From positions 806,001-870,000 of the forward strand of contig OZ255843.1 in NCBI GenBank assembly GCA_965277775.1: a stretch of 64,000 bases of DNA. Direction: 5' to 3'. This DNA comes from G965195345 sp965277775. Its GTDB lineage: Bacteria > Pseudomonadota > Gammaproteobacteria > CAKMZV01. The notes under the pieces were generated by a model. It was given only the letters and a program-made list of their open reading frames with translations, was not told the DNA's origin and ran no database searches. Each line of letters opens with the position of its first letter. Position 1 is the stretch's first letter. Position numbers and translations under genes: made by a program. Positions 63,545-64,000 of the stretch are shown here, piece by piece.

Positions 63545-64000
63545 GGGCAATTATTATACTGGTTAATTTGTTCAACAACTGCATTTGCTATTGAAATGGC
63601 CGTAACCTCTGGTGATTTACTGAACTGATATTTCTTACCGATTGGACACTGTAAGCGATCTATGGTGGCCTGATTCAAACCTGCTTTAGTTAGACGATGC
63701 CTAAAACGCTTGGCTTTGACTTCAGAGCCAATGAGTCCAAGATAACTGAAAGTCTTATTATTCATAATATGTTGACACAAATTAAAATCCACTTGATGGT
63801 CATATGTTATCACAAGATAACAAGCATTCGGCGGAATTCTGTTTATTGCTTTTTCAAAATCCGAGCATATTATACTAATATTCTCTTGCTGATTGGCATA
63901 ATCGCCCAAAGCGGATTGCCGATCATCAATCCAATATAGATGGATGGGTAAATTTTTGATCATGGGCACTAAGGCCTGCCCCACATGGCCGGCCCCAAAC
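63529..64000 (-). CDS. xdhC: XdhC family protein, C-terminal part
   Basis: XdhC matures xanthine dehydrogenase by handling its molybdenum cofactor. The gene runs off the window; the open frame reaches base 64000, reading FGAGHVGQALVPM, the Rossmann-type start of the XdhC C-terminal domain. VITYDHQVDFNLCQ and YLGLIGSEVKAKRFRHRL are characteristic blocks, as is the ending ITAISIA-like segment. The context with a BMP nucleoside importer suggests purine scavenging or catabolism. xdhA and xdhB are presumably further upstream. Confidence 0.9.
   Translation of the reverse strand, partial: FGAGHVGQALVPMIKNLPIHLYWIDDRQSALGDYANQQENISIICSDFEKAINRIPPNACYLVITYDHQVDFNLCQHIMNNKTFSYLGLIGSEVKAKRFRHRLTKAGLNQATIDRLQCPIGKKYQFSKSPEVTAISIANAVVEQINQYNNCPCATS

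Overview
The window reads as chromosome of a low-to-mid GC gammaproteobacterium. The evidence is the gene order pepP-ubiH-ubiI, mreBCD-mrdA-rodA and fabH-fabD-fabG, a UvrD helicase close to the enterobacterial one, and a single-gene GcvP. No rRNA, tRNA, CRISPR array, insertion sequence or prophage was recognised. Genus was not determined.

Layout: 1-2134 fatty-acid synthesis (fabH end, fabD, fabG; no acpP follows). 2338-4232 two overlapping genes that together look like a membrane-anchored FliF/FliG-like protein. 4330-9864 parE, pepP, ubiH and a second Ubi hydroxylase. 9901-12510 (minus) uvrD and a CX5R phosphatase. 12562-15411 lysC and aceA. 15877-17562 accessory: RHH/RelE toxin-antitoxin and a DUF4268 nuclease-like gene. 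17782-19740 (minus) groEL/groES. 20221-23109 an aminotransferase and mmsA for an omega-amino acid. 23206-27533 gcvTHP. 27669-33119 the rod-shape locus.

33184-44219 is an AT-rich accessory stretch. It holds a Fic gene with a 41-bp operator-like repeat array in front, an AdoMet decarboxylase-like gene, a DUF4258/HTH pair, and a roughly 3.5-kb unit present twice in tandem. Each unit encodes a secreted Cys/His-rich protein convergent with a kexin-like lipoprotein protease. 44410-53706 returns to core genes: DsbA-like, parC, nadC, a KefB/C-type antiporter, tgt, purC, bioD and a YCII-like gene. 53799-58430 (minus) holds a DUF599 membrane protein, a KAP P-loop NTPase and a 774-aa FliF-FliG-like fusion. 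58676-64000 (minus) is a BMP-type nucleoside/purine ABC importer behind xdhC.

The most unusual content is the pair of FliF/FliG-like loci. Both have an export signal, a periplasmic ring-building-like region, one membrane helix and cytoplasmic FliG-like domains, yet no other flagellar gene is visible. One is a single gene next to a KAP ATPase. The other is split in two with a possible -1 slippery site at the overlap. They may be parts of a flagellum-independent membrane ring or motor.
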